From: Hirudinaria manillensis
Taxonomy: Eukaryota; Annelida; Clitellata; Hirudinida; Hirudinidae
Reading direction: 5' to 3'
DNA length: 64,000 nucleotides
Assembly: GCA_034509925.1 (NCBI GenBank)
Contig: CM067527.1
Coordinates: 8,142,001-8,206,000, forward strand
The notes beneath the pieces were generated by a model. That model saw only the letters and a program-made list of their open reading frames with translations. It was not told the origin of the DNA and did no database searches. Position 1 is the first letter of the stretch. Every line of letters starts with the position of its first letter. Of the stretch, positions 32,001-41,600 are shown one piece after another. The position numbers were made by a program, and so were the translations under genes.

Positions 32001-32277
32001 TGCAACTAAATTATTTTTGATAAAAATAAATTATAAATTAATTTGAATTTTAAGAAATAAAAGATGAAAAACCTTCCTTGAAAAATACATGAAAACAGAC
32101 CAGGAAAGCAAAGTTGACCACGACGAGAAATATTTTTGTGCAGGCAGAGGCACAGTTGTAAGTGAGGCAAAACCTTTTCATTGACAAGCAGTTGGTTACC
32201 AACCAATCAATCTTCGATGGAACAACTTCAATCGTTTCAACCAACTCCATAGTCTTAGGGCCCTTGCCGCGAAACAT
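11121..32277 (-). CDS. Tetraspanin, seven exons over 21 kb
   Basis: This is a four-pass membrane organiser. Exons (high to low) 32101-32277, 22614-22829, 21939-22013, 19405-19539, 12119-12340, 11386-11466 and 11121-11213 are all phase 0 and give 332 residues. Exon 1 ends in TM1 (KIFLVVVNFAFL). Exon 2 completes the small loop (WLLLGLGAW) and adds TM2 with the GCCGAC motif. Exon 3 is TM3. Exons 4-5 form the large extracellular loop with LNCCG, PTSCC and a further Cys. Exon 6 starts with the last loop Cys (GC) and runs into TM4. Exon 7 ends the protein in DDDFQ. Six loop cysteines and NFT, NKS, NHT and NIT glycosylation sequons are visible. The ~35-residue N-terminal extension before TM1 is longer than usual, so Met ~10 or ~32 may be the true start. 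Introns 1 (9.3 kb) and 4 (7.1 kb) hold retroelement debris. Exon 1 rests on TM1 spacing and phase. Confidence 0.88.
12708..13007. repeat. TATAA pentanucleotide microsatellite, about 60 units
   Basis: About 300 bp of near-perfect TATAA repeats is interrupted once around 12880-12905 by a short TATCA variant block. Open frames reading IILYY on the reverse strand are artefacts of the repeat. Confidence 0.95.
13125..13215. repeat. Degenerate 12-bp minisatellite
   Basis: Six to seven imperfect units related to GGTTACACATAT lie about 120 bp downstream of the TATAA array. No coding sense is evident. Confidence 0.6.
14570..15957 (-). mobile_element. 5'-truncated non-LTR retrotransposon (LINE) fossil
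   Basis: A reverse-transcriptase frame on 15926-15138 shows the canonical blocks in order: FLDLAKAFDTVNHDILLEKL (motif A), GVPQGSVLGPLLFLIYINDL (B), FADDTTVFL (C), a Lys-rich D region and FLGIIID (E). It continues upstream as NHSTY before a stop near 15957, so the 5' end is cut inside the RT domain. A frameshift near 15150 moves the C-terminal part to another frame (15103-14750, ending in SIGLN). A 3' UTR of about 180 bp follows. The FADD box and C-terminal layout suggest the Jockey/CR1/L2 group; the clade is inferred. It lies in a tetraspanin intron in the same orientation and is not functional. Confidence 0.9.
17001..17068. repeat. 23-bp minisatellite, three units
   Basis: Three head-to-tail copies share the core ATGACATGGATTATAAGTTG with one or two changes per unit. 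It lies in tetraspanin intron 4. Confidence 0.8.
17301..17345. repeat. AATG tetranucleotide microsatellite
   Basis: About eleven AATG units end in degenerate AATGGATG. It lies in tetraspanin intron 4. Confidence 0.9.
19540..21938. other. Tetraspanin intron 3 (2.4 kb)
   Basis: It contains a long ATC/GTC triplet tract (19897-19990), a copy of the 116-bp mobile repeat (21040-21174) and an ATT microsatellite near 21270-21300. Open frames at 20073-20318 and 20348-20575 are unrecognised, have no family features and are probably chance. Confidence 0.6.
21040..21174 (+). mobile_element. Short ~116-bp interspersed element with AATC tail, copy 1
   Basis: Bases 21040-21155 appear identical by eye to the reverse complement of 35931-36047. 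The unit holds a 7-bp-arm palindrome (GGGAACATTGTTCCC) and a second inverted repeat, TTGGTATCA with TGATACCAA. It ends in a poly-AATC tail, typical of a LINE- or SINE-type 3' end. It encodes nothing. It may be the 3' end of a longer LINE or a stand-alone non-autonomous element; two copies cannot decide. Confidence 0.75.
23208..24245. repeat. Cluster of ATC/GTC and GAT/GAC triplet tracts
   Basis: Runs of ATC with GTC interruptions at 23208-23275 and 23811-23852 are followed by the opposite-strand type (GATGATGAC and relatives) at 24070-24240. Similar tracts occur at 12066-12108, 19897-19990, 25276-25330, 26343-26417, 26697-26757, 31662-31690 and 44480-44522. Confidence 0.85.
25041..25122. repeat. 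TGT-rich minisatellite
   Basis: Two and a half imperfect units of 32-40 bp built on GCCGATGTGTTGTTGTGATG. Its reverse translation gives a His/Thr-rich spurious frame. Confidence 0.65.
29800..31390 (+). mobile_element. Decayed non-LTR retroelement, zinc-knuckle and endonuclease-like C-terminus
   Basis: Frames around 30050-30560 read GKWTTWEDV, then LNHVLSNCKYALAQGRYTWRH, a Cys/His knuckle common at the C-terminus of invertebrate and fish retroelement proteins. After a frameshift, 30500-30846 reads RPDMVLMKD, then VILVELTVPWEDR, resembling the PD...E catalytic pattern of restriction-like endonucleases in R2/NeSL-type elements, and FPIEVGARG. Stops at several places show it is dead. GC content is higher than the surroundings, especially in 31030-31340, which looks like element 3' UTR. 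ATT repeats flank both sides. The clade is inferred. It lies in tetraspanin intron 1. Confidence 0.8.
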
Positions 32278-32499
32278 GTTTTTTTGCTTACGTTGATGAT
32301 GACGACGATGATGAAGATGAGGAATATGGTTATTATTGTTGTTGTTGTTATTGTTATTACAATTAGTGTTATTATTGTATGATTAATTGAAGTATAAAAG
32401 TTGTTTTTGTAGTAAATATTTTTTTTGTTCCTCTTAAAATGATCTTTGGTCGGAAGCGGCTGGCTGATCCATGAGCCTGTTCCTTATAAGGTCTGCCGG

Positions 32500-32600
32500 G
32501 TCGATGCGGGTGTGTATGTGTGTGTGGGTGTGTGTGGGTGCTTATGGGTGCTCGTTGGTGATTGTGGGTGGTTATGGGTGCATGTTGGTGCATGCAAATA
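32500..32600. repeat. GTGGGT/TTGGTG-rich degenerate repeat
   Basis: Irregular GTGTGGGTG and ATGGGTGC units make up about 100 bp. Open frames here (VYVCVGVCG on plus, His/Thr-rich on minus) reflect the repeat and are not genes. Confidence 0.7.
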
Positions 32601-32671
32601 TTTGTTCTCATGCCTAATAGGATGCCAGCGTTCAAACAAGATATTCTTTAACATTTCATTTTCCTTCTGGC

Positions 32672-32955
32672 TTTAATGCAATTAGTGACAGACAGAACTT
32701 TTTCACCAACCGGGTCATCAAGCCCTGGAACTCCCTACCCCTTGATGTAATAAACTCCTCAACATTATCTCGATTCAAATCTTGCATCTCGTCTACTGAC
32801 CTTAACAAATACTTATCAATTTAAGGGACTTGCTTCTGCACTTTATTTGCGCACAATCTGCTGAACTTACCCAAATTTGTGTTAGTGGTCATTGGATGAC
32901 CCTTCAATTTGTTGAGAAATAAATAAATAAATAAAATAAATAAAAATAAAAATAG
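32672..32955 (+). mobile_element. LINE 3' end with AAAT tail
   Basis: An in-frame tail reads SDRQNFFTNRVIKPWNSLP, continues to a stop at about 32824, and is followed by ~100 bp of 3' UTR and an AAATA repeat tail. The FFxNRVIxxWNSLP box is the conserved RT C-terminus of CR1/L2/Jockey-type LINEs. The 5' part is absent. Its 3' UTR matches the fragments at 36903-37008 and 52510-53125. Confidence 0.85.
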
Positions 32956-33679
32956 TGCCATCATTTTTATTACTATTATTATTATTATCATTATTATTAC
33001 TATTATTATTATTTGTTAGTAACTTATTAACCGTTTGTTATTCCATTGGGTGTAACTATCTAGAGAATCTCTCTAAAGCCTGTTGAAGATAGTATTAAGT
33101 TGACAAGTTTAAAATAATCTGAATAATTTTGGCTAAAGTCCTTTAAATAACATAAAAGAATTTTAATTTTCAATAAATTGCAAATAAATCGCCTTTATTG
33201 TAAAATTAAATGAATTTTTAATGGTAAAAAAATCGAAAAGGTTGATGTCCAGAGGTTTAAAATTTATTTAAATATTTCAAGTTAATACTTCTAATTAAAA
33301 TGTATTTAGTTATATTTCTTAACTTTCCATAGCAAAATAATTCTTACAAATCAGTTTGAACAAATAATTTACAATAATTTCTTGTGGTCTTCAATAAAAA
33401 TCTGCAGACCAAAACATTATTACTATTATTATTATTAGTATTATTATTGTTGTCGTTGTTGTTACTATTATTATAATATTATGACTTGAAGTAATGAGTC
33501 ACAAATAATAATGGTGATATTATAATTTAATCACTGGTTGTCCTAAGTTATAAGAAAATGTTATTGCAGTGTTAATAATGCATGTTAATAGTGATGTTAT
33601 TATTATTATATCATCATTTGATTTTGTAATTAGTTACAAGTTTATAAATAATAACTTTAATGACTCGTTATAATGAATT

Positions 33680-33848
33680 ATTATGATATAAGTTATATTA
33701 TAATGTTATTGTTATTATGTTATAAATTATATTATAATGTTATTGTTATTATGTTATAAATTATATTATAATGTTATTGTTATTATGATATAAATTATAT
33801 TATAATGTTATTGTTATTATGTTATAAATTATGTTATAATGTTATTAT
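33680..33848. repeat. 34-bp AT-rich minisatellite, about five units
   Basis: Head-to-tail copies of a unit containing TATATTATAATGTTATTGTT are nearly identical between units. Confidence 0.85.
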
Positions 33849-34383
33849 GAAACCAATTTAACAACTCCACGTCCATAATTTGTGATCTTAAAAATAAGAA
33901 ATGCAAGCCATGATTTGTTGCTTCCTTTTCGTTTTATTCCACCCAGGTGTGGACTTTAATCCAGGTGATCAAGTGGAACAACCGAGAAATGAATGATTAT
34001 CTCTTACCTTTTCTTGGGTCGCTACGTTTAATGTTCGTTTTAATTTATAAATATATAAAATTAATATTTATTTTAAATTTATAAATAATTATAATTTCTA
34101 TTTATAAATCTTTAAATACTTCAAAAATATTAGTTGCGCAAACTCATTCATTTTAGCTAAAATGCATATTTCACAAAATAATTCGCATTCTTTGTCGATA
34201 CATTCCTCACAAATGTTAATTTATATTTAATTAATTTCCAAATATTTAAATTTCCTGAAATTTTCTGAAAACTCAGAAGTCTTTCAAAACAGAAAACAAT
34301 TTATTTTCAGCTAATTTTCCAGACGATTTTAAGTTTTGTAAACAGGAAATGGCCTCACATAATCGAAGCGACTTTGCACTATG

Positions 34384-34445
34384 AAAAGGATGGACGGACT
34401 GATGGACGGTCGGATGAATGGATGGACGGATGGATGGACGAATGG
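34384..34445. repeat. GGATGGAC-type microsatellite
   Basis: Tandem GGATGGAC/TGAT variants give a spurious Trp/Met/Asp-rich frame. Confidence 0.75.
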
Positions 34446-34892
34446 GCCGTGAATGAAGTTATAGAAATTTTAAATAATTGTTTCCTATTCATTAAAGGTT
34501 TGTTTGGAGAAAGTTTATCTCAACCTATATTTATAATACTATTTATAAATTTATATATAACTTAATGTAAATTATGTATTACGTTGTAAAATTACTATAT
34601 TGTAATGTAAAGTTGTTATTATTATTTTTTTTTCCTTTATTAGCCCAGCCAAAAACTCACAAAAAGCAATCAATTCATACAATTCATAATCCGATTCAAT
34701 AATTTTAGGTCCGTCAATGGGTCTGGGAAATCCCGTCAGACCATTCAAAAAAAGAAACTTTCAAGTCGATCTTACGAGTCATTGTACATTCACAAATGTA
34801 ATTCAATTCAACTTCTTTTTTCTTCTTCTCCAGGCGTTATTTTTAAAAGTTCGCCAAATCTTATGGGTCTCCTGCATTGTTTTTATGGAGGT

Positions 34893-35450
34893 TCACATGA
34901 GGAACCTCCTCGAGACCCCAAATCTTCTCCAAACCCTCCAAGACTCTTCTGCTATTGCTCCTCTCCAGTTCAAGACCAGGGCGGTGATGGTACCTTTCTG
35001 ACTCCGTTGTTCTGGCATCGGATTATTTTCCTTCATCCATTGGTGGATTCCCGGAAGGTCATACTTTGCGACTTTTGAAGCATGTATTTTGTTCAAGTCG
35101 GCAATATCCGATGCCACTGCCACGTCACATACGACGTATGTGGAGCCTTTCCATGCGCACAAATCAGGAATTGTTGTTCCTTCTATCGTCAGAATTCTGG
35201 GTTCGATGATGGTAGTAAACCCCATCTTCTCAAGTTTGCTTCCTAACATGGCCAAAATGGAATTGTGTCTAACATGTCTAGGACCATCGGTAACATGGCA
35301 CCGCTGTATAATATGGCCCAGCGACTCCTCAGTCCGGCATCCAGCAGTGCAGAGAGTGCTCAAATACATCTTGTATCTCGATTCCCGCAATCTGTTGTGT
35401 AGGACCGCGGCTCTAACCTTCACGCAGTTGATCCATCGATCTGACGTCAT
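34893..35450 (-). pseudogene. R2-like retrotransposon C-terminal fragment
   Basis: A 185-residue open frame carries a Cys/His knuckle (CTAGCRTEESLGHIIQRCH), a PDLCAWKGSTYVVCDVAV stretch resembling the PD..D/E core of the restriction-like endonuclease, and HASKVAKY downstream. This order (knuckle, then endonuclease) is that of R2-type elements. The upstream RT domain is missing: the frame begins immediately next to an ATT repeat that is the tail of another element. The frame has no internal stop, so it is not very old, but it cannot be an autonomous element. Confidence 0.8.
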
Positions 35451-36345
35451 TCTGCTATTATTATTATTATTATTATTATTACTATTATTATTATTATTAT
35501 TCGTTTATTCACAAGCTATTGCAAGCAATAGCCGAAAACTCTGTGGCGCCAGGTCTCAACTAGAGCCCAAAGGAAGCCACATCTCAAACATCGCAACAAC
35601 AAAAAAAAAGAAAAAAAACATAATAACTTAGCTAAATCATTCTGGTCAAACGAAATAATTGTCATATTTAAAACAAAATAAGTATCATCCTAAAATTCTT
35701 CTAAGTATATGAGCTGTTCCATGCAAGGCAATTCTTTGGATTTCATATTGGCTTGCTTTTCCAGGCAGTTCGTCAAGTTCTTTTTGGAGAGTTTCGGAAG
35801 TTGTTCCTAAGGCTCCCATTACGACTGGTACTGTTTTGACTTTTACCTTCCACATTCTGGCGATCTCAATCTGTAAATCCCTGTATTTGAGGATTTTTTC
35901 GTTTATTTTCTTTAGGACATTTTGATTTGATTTGATTTATTGTTTTCTTGGTATCAATATAATACAAATAACAATATAAGAACCGCGAGTAAATGATACC
36001 AAAGGATGCCCGAAGGGAACAATGTTCCCGCTAGATGAGCAACCTATCTTTGGATTTCATATCGTCATCTGGAATGGATATCTCAATTAGCAGGCACTGT
36101 TTATCTTTTCTCTTTAACAATATAATGTCCGGTCTATTAGCTGGGATTTTTCTGTCTGTCAACACTCCTTGGTTCCACATTAATGTATTTTCCTCTTTGC
36201 TAATTACTGGCTCCGGTACGTGTAGGTAATACTTTTCATTTACTTTGATGTCCAAATTCCTGCAAATTTTCCAGTGGACATAAGATGCCACTTTGTCGTG
36301 CCTTTCGGTATATTCTGTTGGGGCTAGCACCTGACATCTTATTAT
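35451..36345 (-). mobile_element. Second retroelement C-terminus with AAT tail, interrupted
   Basis: The frame on 36330-36048 reads RCQVLAPTEY onward, includes NRPDIILLKRKDKQCLLIE, then breaks at an inserted short repeat (35922-36047). It resumes on 35921-35690 as KILKYRDLQIEIARMW through VPVVMGALGT and HGTAHILRRILG to a stop. About 180 bp of 3' UTR with GAATAAAC and an AAT repeat tail follow (35455-35501). This C-terminal module is common beside reverse transcriptases in marine invertebrates; its PD...E pattern suggests an endonuclease fold (inference). Its tail directly abuts the R2-like fragment. Confidence 0.8.
35922..36047 (-). mobile_element. Short ~116-bp interspersed element with AAATC tail, copy 2
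   Basis: It is the reverse complement of the unit at 21040-21155 and appears identical to it except for its 3' tail (AAATC here, AATC there). It splits the open frame of the surrounding retroelement between the DDDMKSKD and KINEKILKYRD parts, so it is younger than that element. Confidence 0.8.
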
Positions 36346-36366
36346 TATTATTATTATTATTATTAA

Positions 36367-36600
36367 TTAACTATAAAATTTTGGAGAGGAATTCTTGAGA
36401 ATGAAATTGTGCACAATACTGAAGCAGCTTGGGTAAGAGATGAGGAAATTGCATTTAGGAATGTGGTTCTGTAAGAATGGAAAGAATTTACAATAAGTGA
36501 AATTCAAGAAGTTATTAAAAAATTTACAAATTGGAAATCCCCAGACCCTGACAATATACAAATATATTACATCCTTCAATCATTATTCTTCTTCTTCTTA
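36367..36600 (+). pseudogene. Reverse-transcriptase N-terminal fragment
   Basis: The frame reads FWRGILENEIVHN, then AAWVRDEE, one in-frame TAA, then WKEFTISEIQEVIKK and NWKSPDPDNIQIYY. The WKxPGPDxI box is the conserved entry to the RT domain of many non-LTR elements. It is oriented opposite to the C-terminus at 35451-36345, from which an ATT repeat separates it, so the two may be inverted parts of one family. Confidence 0.7.
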
Positions 36601-37040
36601 TTATTATTATTATGGAAAGAATTAACAATAAGTGAAATTCAAGAAGTTATTAAAAAATCTCCAAATTGGAAATCCATAGGCCCTGACAATATATAAATAT
36701 ATTATATCCTTCAATCCTTATTATTATTATTATTATTATAGAATTAACAATAAGTGAAATTCAAGAAGTTATTTATATAAATATATTATATCCTTCAATC
36801 CTTATTATTATTATTATTATTATGGAAAGAATTAACAATAAGTGAAATTCGAGAAGTTATTAAAAAATCTCCAAATTGGAAATCCACAGGCCCTGACAAT
36901 ATTTTATTTATTTATTCAAACTGAAGGGCCCAATAGAACCACTAACACAGTTTTCGATTTCCAATTCGAGCAAGGACAAATTACAATGACAGTATGAATC
37001 AGGGTATCTATAAATATATTATATCCTTATTATTATTATT
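36477..37040 (+). repeat. Tandem array of an RT fragment alternating with ATT runs
   Basis: About four copies of a ~110-bp unit start at about 36477, 36612, 36740 and 36822. Each carries WKELTISEIQEVIKK (and NWKS..GPDNI in three) and is followed by an ATT microsatellite. The third copy lacks the middle. The fourth is interrupted at 36902/37009 by a LINE fragment and resumes afterwards. Confidence 0.8.
36903..37008 (-). mobile_element. Truncated LINE 3' end inserted in the RT array
   Basis: This 106-bp segment ends (in minus orientation) in an AAATA tail and shares the GTGTTAGTGGT 3' UTR block with the LINE end at 32672-32955. The array sequence on both sides matches the uninterrupted copies, so the boundaries are clear. 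Confidence 0.75.
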
Positions 37041-37319
37041 AATATTCACATTCTGAACGTCTTTTTTCTTCAACCTTTAAAGAATGCGTAAGGTTTTTTA
37101 AAACAACAAAACGGTAATATTTGAATATTTAAAATCATTATTAACTCCTTAAAATTAAATCGGTGAAAAGTTATATTTTTTTTCAGAAATGCCTTTTTAT
37201 AAGAATTTTTAATGAAATGCTCGAGAAAATATTAAAGGAATGTTGAGTGGAAATCTGTGTTTCTCTGTGGGCATCGAGTATCTGATCATTCCAAGCATTC
37301 AATCACTGTACCTTCAAGC

Positions 37320-37450
37320 ACCAATTCATTCGTTCGTTCATTCATTCATTCATTCGTTCGTTCGTTCGTTCGTTCGTTCGTTCGTTCGTTCGTTCGTTCA
37401 TTCGTTCGTTCATTCGTTCGTTCATTCGTTCGTTCATTCGTTCGTTCAGG
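37320..37450. repeat. TTCG/TTCA tetranucleotide microsatellite
   Basis: About 30 units alternate TTCG with scattered TTCA. Both open frames over it (SFVRSFVRS types) are repeat artefacts. Confidence 0.9.
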
Positions 37451-38611
37451 TGTTCGCATTGCAATAGAAGTGATAACGACGATGATGGCGATGACAATTG
37501 AAAGTAATTTTCATTTAAAAATGATTTGGTCGATGTAATACATGAGTTTATTGTTTATTTAACCAATTAATAATTAACAATAAATCGATAAATACGAGAT
37601 TAACTTGAATAAAATAATTATTCACACAAGTGGAGATACATCTTGCACGTGGAATTGTATTATCTCGAGATAATTTTAACCAATTAGATTAAAGTCATTC
37701 AACCGTGAAGATAAGCAGGTCCTGAGACGCAAATGGTCCACGTTCCTTCTTCTGTTATTATTTCTCCTGTTATTACTATTATTATTATTCTTGCTGTTCT
37801 TAGTATGATCACCAGACGTATTTTATGTTATTATTATTATTATTATTTTTGTTGTTGTTGCTGTTGTTGTTATATTTATCTCGTTTATTTTTTGATCCAC
37901 ATATTTTTCAATCAAATTATTCCACATTATCTTTCACGAAATGATAACAAAATATTTATAGCTTTAATTATGACGATGAAGACGACTACGATGGCTACGA
38001 TGTAATCCGGGCCAACTGTTGTTGTCTTCGTCGAACGTCCTCGTTGTAAGAATTGTTGAATATTTAAATGTTCAACTAATCCCATATGCAACTATTTAAA
38101 TGACAACAACAACAGCAACGTTCTAATTGATGTTGCGCAATTATTCAAACTCTTGTTTCAACGTTTGAAATGTCATGAAAATACATGGAATCTTGATTCA
38201 ATCCATCCCCCTTGCGAATGTTTCTCGTTTTGAGCCTGAAATTGCTTCGAGAATGCTCCCTTATAAATCAAATTTCCCGCCAAACAGGGCGATATTTCAT
38301 CGTCTCTCATCACCTGCAACATCACTAATGACCCAACGGCGTTGCACAAAAAGACGACACACACCTCCTGTTTTGCGATACAAACGTCATCTGAAAGCTT
38401 ATTTGGCCATTTATTATGATATCATTGTTATAACTTATTATTTAACAACGAAATTGTAGAAATTTATCCGACATTTTATTCGTTCATCGTTCGATAAAAA
38501 CTCGAATTGATTCCACAAATCATCGGAGACGTTTTAAGGACCATCTCCGAACGAATTTCTCCAAAAATATCCTGATATGCCATTGGCTGGTCGGTCGCCA
38601 ATCGGCTCTCT

Positions 38612-41600
38612 TCACTCGGCCCCCGACGTGGCATAAATGGGCATGCCCTCACCGTCCCACTGAAGAATTTTGTTGGGTTTGATTCTCTCAGGTGGCGACA
38701 GGAATTGGGGTCCCGTGAAGAGGGTGAATCTCTCCACGTAGGATCGTTTGTCCTTCTGCCTTTCGTACTTGCTGAACATTTCAACTTTCGCCTGAAATCA
38801 GATGATGGATTCATTATCTTATTGTTGGATCCCTGGATCCAGATAATTAAAGAATAATTAAAATTATATTGCTGATTAATTAATTTAGTAATTAATTAAT
38901 TTATTGGCAATATAATTTTATAATTAATTAAATAATTAATTACTATTCAGAGTCTTTGGTTATGAAGGTAGACAAATAGATTTATCTCGAAAGTAGAGCG
39001 AGAGTTAGAGATACAGCAGATTTCAAGACTTAATCAATTAAGCATCGTACATCTTCCAAGCCATCCGAACACTTTCAATAAACCTGACCTTCTATAATTA
39101 GTTTGAGGACCCCGGGTTATTACATTATGATAGCAATAATTATTACATTATTACAAACAAATAAATTTATACAATTTCGTTGATAAATGATGTTGAAGAT
39201 AGTTACAACCAGTTGTTATTCTAATCATCATTTTCGTTAATCACTTGTCATTGTAAGAATTGCTGTTGTATTGATCGAGTATTGCTTTATCATTCATCAT
39301 CAAAACTTATGCATTGTCGATACATTTCTGTCATACAATCAAATTAGGAACAATAATATTTAATAATCAATTTATTAATTAATTAAAAATAATATATAAA
39401 TATAAAAAATATACAATAATATAAAAATAATATATAAAAATAATTTATTCAATGAGTTTCCTACCGGTGCTCCTGCAAATCTCGCTTGTATCTTGTCCAC
39501 TTCGCTGAAATGAAATTAAGTTTTCATTTACTTTTGATTTTCCTTCAAATACTTGTTTATTATTTTATAATTTAATTTAATTAGAAAAAATAATTCCTTA
39601 TTTGATTAAATTGTCATCGTTGGATCGTAAATTAATAAATTTAATTTTAACGCATTTTATTGTGGAAATGTGAAAATACAAATAATGTATAAGAAATAAA
39701 TAAACATACAAATAATATTCAAGTATACATTAAACTTATTCTCTAGTTATAAGATGATGGTGGTAACAACAATAATATTATTATTATTATCATTAATAAT
39801 AATAATAATAATACTCACTCCTCATTTCCTCCTACCCTCTTCAGGCCTCCTTTTCTGAAAACATTTGATTAATTTTATTCGGCTTGATTAATTACAACTT
39901 ACATTAACTTAATAAACTACACTATTAAACTATTTAATCCAATACTTTATTAACTAATATTTAATTAATAATTAATAATATTTAATTAACAGCCGACCTA
40001 TTTTAGCGACATCGTCCGACTTTATTTGAACCTACCCAACTTTGTTCACTTGTCTTGCTCTTTCGGCCAGATCCATTAGCTGTAAATAAGTTTTAGTTAT
40101 TTTAAAATAATTTTATTAATAACAAATTTAATAAATTCAATGCTTGGAATGTATAATCATTAAATTATAAATTAAGATTTAGATAAATTTCGCTCCAAAA
40201 ATATCCTTGGAAGAGTTTTCTCGAACACGGCTTTGAACTCGAACCATATTTAGTGATGATGACGATCATGACAGCCTTTGATGATGACGATATGGCAATG
40301 ATGACAAGGACATCGATGATGATAGAACGATGACAGAATGACAAACTACTGACGGCAGCTTGCTGGCTCTTGTACCTCTTCTCGAGATCATATCTCTCGC
40401 CCTCCAACCTCGTGAGCCACGAATGAAACTCTTTGGCCTTTTCAGACAACTTGGAAGCATCGAGTCCGTCGATGTCCAACGGTTTGATTCTCTGCTTCAA
40501 GATGGCCTTCTTCTCTGCCTCCAGCTGTTCCTTCGTCTTGTGGCTTTTGTCTCCCTGTTTGCGGGTATTATATTTACGATAAGTTATTAACACCATCATG
40601 CATATACATTTACAGGGATTATGCTTTTATTTTGTCTTATTTATGATTTTATTTTGTAAATTTATGGTTTCAATGTTTTTTGTTTTTTGATGATTGGACT
40701 GGTTTCAGTTTGTTTGTCGAGTAGTAACTTTGGCTTCATGTAAGTAGTTTAATTACCATATAATTAATAATTAAATATAACAAATAATAATATAATTATT
40801 ATCAATTAATTAATTGATTGACTTACAATAGAAATAAATTCTTGAATCAACAAATTTTAATCTCACTCTCTCATCTTCGTGGCTTTCCTCCTCCTGCCGG
40901 TGTGAAACATTTAAATTGTGATTATATTCGTTACGTTGTATTTTATTATTTAAAGCTTAAATTAAATATATTCTTTGAATAATTAATTGATATTCATCAT
41001 CGTCGTCGTCATCACCTCTTCTTCTTCACCAGCCTCCTTCCTGGTGATGATGAAATTCCTCTTCTGTGGAGTCTTCCACTTCTCAAACTCAGCCATCTTC
41101 AGAGCTCTTTCCTTCTGTTTCCTTTCCATTTCTTCAGACTTTTGCTTCTTCTTGGCCTCCTGTTGACATCATCATCATCGTCGTCATCATCAACAATAAT
41201 AATAATAATGATAAATTCAAAGCGGTATTCATGAAATTGTTCTCATCGAAATCCTTCAAATATTAATGATCGAATGATTGATGCCATCAGAACAATGCAA
41301 GTAATTAAGTATTTTATTAACTTTATTAAATGTTAGTTAAAAATTTATTAACACTGCTATTCGATAATTATTACAATTCTTTTATCTTAAATTCAATTTG
41401 AAGATGCGAATGTTTTCTCAATATTTTATTATAAGTAGTTCATTATCATATTATAATTTATTATAATAATAATAATAATAATTATTATTATCACCTCAGA
41501 AGTCTTCCTCCTTTCGTCCTCTGCTGCCCTTTCAGCAGCCAATCGTTTCTCTTCGACTTCTCGTTGTTTCTTTCTTTTTTCCTAAAAATATTTTTAAATT

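Larger units (their letters stand above)
22830..32100. other. Tetraspanin intron 1 (9.3 kb)
   Basis: It contains clustered ATC/GTC/GAT triplet tracts, a minisatellite at 25041-25122, AAT runs near 25720 and 25980, a broken retroelement at 29800-31390, and otherwise AT-rich sequence. Asp-, His- or Ser-rich frames (for example 23906-24295 and 26595-26876) are translations of triplet repeats. No exon was recognised between the coding ends. Confidence 0.65.
32278..38611. other. Retroelement-rich spacer between tetraspanin and troponin T
   Basis: It holds a GTGGGT-rich repeat (32500-32600), a LINE 3' end (32672-32955), a 34-bp minisatellite (33680-33848), a GGATGGAC repeat (34384-34445) and two stacked retroelement C-termini with a nested short repeat (34893-36345). 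It also has a repeated RT fragment with a LINE insertion (36367-37040) and a TTCG array (37320-37450). No host gene was recognised. Both flanking genes are on the minus strand, so the tetraspanin promoter should be at the left end. Confidence 0.7.

Noticed and set aside
37240..37538. SFVRSFVRS-type repeat proteins
   Set aside because: They are translations of the TTCG/TTCA microsatellite.
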